From Bacillota bacterium (GTDB lineage: Bacteria; Bacillota; Clostridia; Acetivibrionales; DTU013), in NCBI GenBank assembly GCA_023411645.1, contig JAEYON010000107.1, positions 1 to 5,902 on the forward strand: 5,902 nucleotides of DNA, written 5' to 3'. How positions within the stretch are numbered: position 1 is the stretch's first letter; every line of letters begins with the position of its first letter. This document shows positions 5,057-5,902 of the stretch, piece by piece. The notes under the pieces are model-generated. The model had not been told where the DNA came from. It did not search any database and was given only the letters and a program-made list of their open reading frames with translations. Made by a program: the position numbers and the translations under genes.

Positions 5057-5902
5057 CTACTCTAACTCGATCCCTACCATTTTCATGAGATATTTTGCGT
5101 TAGTCGTCATGCTTCTTCCGGGGCGAAGTTTATAATCAAACCGAATTTCATTGTTAACATAGGTTTCCACAAAATGATAATTCTCCACATTCACGTTATT
5201 CTCCTGCTCCAGATCACACAATTCAAAATCATGAGTTGAAATCATTCCGATGATCCAGCTCTTGCTCAGGTTTTTCAGAACGCTGCGCGCACCGGTGATT
5301 CTATCTGCGGAATTGGTCCCCATAAATATTTCGTCGATCAGGTAGATCATAGGTAATTTCCTTCGGGAGTGGTCAATGATCATTTTGACTCGGAGCAACT
5401 CGGCATAAAACGTAGAAATACCGCTCCCAAGATCATCATGAACCCGCATGGAGGTGAATATGCCCATAACGGCACACTCCAGATTCTGCGCAAACACAGG
5501 AGCCCCTGCATAAGCCAGAACCAGGTTGATTCCTACCGTTCTTAGCAGAGTAGTCTTACCCGACATATTCGAGCCTGTGATCACGCAGGTTCCTCTGTCG
5601 ATTTTTAAGTCATTACATACGCAGCTATCCATAGGAATCAGCGGATGTCCAAGTTCTATTGCGTTAAACTGCATACCTGTTTGTGAAAAAGCCGGATATG
5701 TCCATTGAGGATACATTTGCCCTATAACTGCAAGACTTAACAGCGCCTCCACCCGGCCGACCGTTATAAGCCAGTCCCTGATATGTCCTCCATACAGCTC
5801 TTTCCATTCCTCCAATGCAAAAACACAGTGGTAATCCCACAGCAAAGCAGCGTTAAGAATAAAATACAAAACAGTGCTATATTTTACATCAACTGCGTTT
5901 GC
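5057..5902 (-). CDS. MutS-family ATPase, C-terminal part (5' end outside window)
   Basis: The reading frame is open to the window edge, giving 281 residues of a longer protein; the N-terminal half is missing. The visible part holds the end of a helical core region (about 1-75) and a MutS domain V ABC-type ATPase. Motifs, numbered from the first visible residue, are Walker A GSNMSGKTT (110-118), the STFYAEL segment (163-169), Walker B MIYLIDE (185-191), GTNSADR (195-201) and the switch STHD (222-225). The DEIFMGTNSADR form, rather than DEIGRGTST, points to the short MutS-like family found in Bacillota and Bacteroidota, about 600 residues with N-terminal membrane helices, not to MutS1 or MutS2. 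No Smr nuclease domain follows the ATPase. DNA-repair function is not established for this subfamily. The TTG at 5869 is not taken as the start because coding-like sequence continues upstream of it. Confidence 0.85.
   Translation of the reverse strand, partial: ANAVDVKYSTVLYFILNAALLWDYHCVFALEEWKELYGGHIRDWLITVGRVEALLSLAVIGQMYPQWTYPAFSQTGMQFNAIELGHPLIPMDSCVCNDLKIDRGTCVITGSNMSGKTTLLRTVGINLVLAYAGAPVFAQNLECAVMGIFTSMRVHDDLGSGISTFYAELLRVKMIIDHSRRKLPMIYLIDEIFMGTNSADRITGARSVLKNLSKSWIIGMISTHDFELCDLEQENNVNVENYHFVETYVNNEIRFDYKLRPGRSMTTNAKYLMKMVGIELE

Overview
The window looks like chromosome from a Gram-positive bacterium of the Bacillota, most likely a Clostridia member. The evidence is a complete T-box riboswitch, strong GGAGG-type ribosome binding sites, a lipoprotein (not periplasmic) substrate-binding protein, and moderate base composition. 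I cannot name a genus from sequence alone.

Left part (1-4077, + strand): a single operon. A promoter (about 18-47) is followed by a T-box leader (about 55-315). In the leader I can read the kink-turn, AGUA motif, AGAGAG motif, specifier codon, Stem III, T-box bulge, antiterminator and intrinsic terminator. The specifier reads UGG (Trp). Downstream are three genes of an ABC importer: a PF04392-type lipoprotein (trpX, 374-1360), a LivH-like permease (trpY, 1440-2372) and an ATPase (trpZ, 2359-3153). This matches the TrpXYZ transporter that comparative genomics has assigned to tryptophan uptake. When uncharged tRNA-Trp accumulates, the leader should read through and the importer should be made. 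A fourth gene, an Amidohydro_2-type TIM-barrel metal hydrolase (3226-4077), follows in the same direction. It is separated from trpZ by 72 bases that hold an imperfect hairpin ending just before its ribosome binding site. A near-perfect extended -10 element lies between trpX and trpY and may give the permease and ATPase some expression independent of the T-box.

Right part (4163-5902, - strand): convergent with the operon. A MutS-family ATPase gene runs in from the right edge (5' part missing; 5057-5902). A TerC/Alx-family membrane protein gene (4163-4987) follows it 69 bases downstream. A weak hairpin between the convergent genes (about 4122-4148) may end the leftward transcript.

Nothing here is a clear mobile element, CRISPR array, tRNA or rRNA. 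The part most worth following is the coupling of a tRNA-Trp-sensing leader and tryptophan importer to an uncharacterised metal-dependent hydrolase. The other genes are ordinary housekeeping or stress families.
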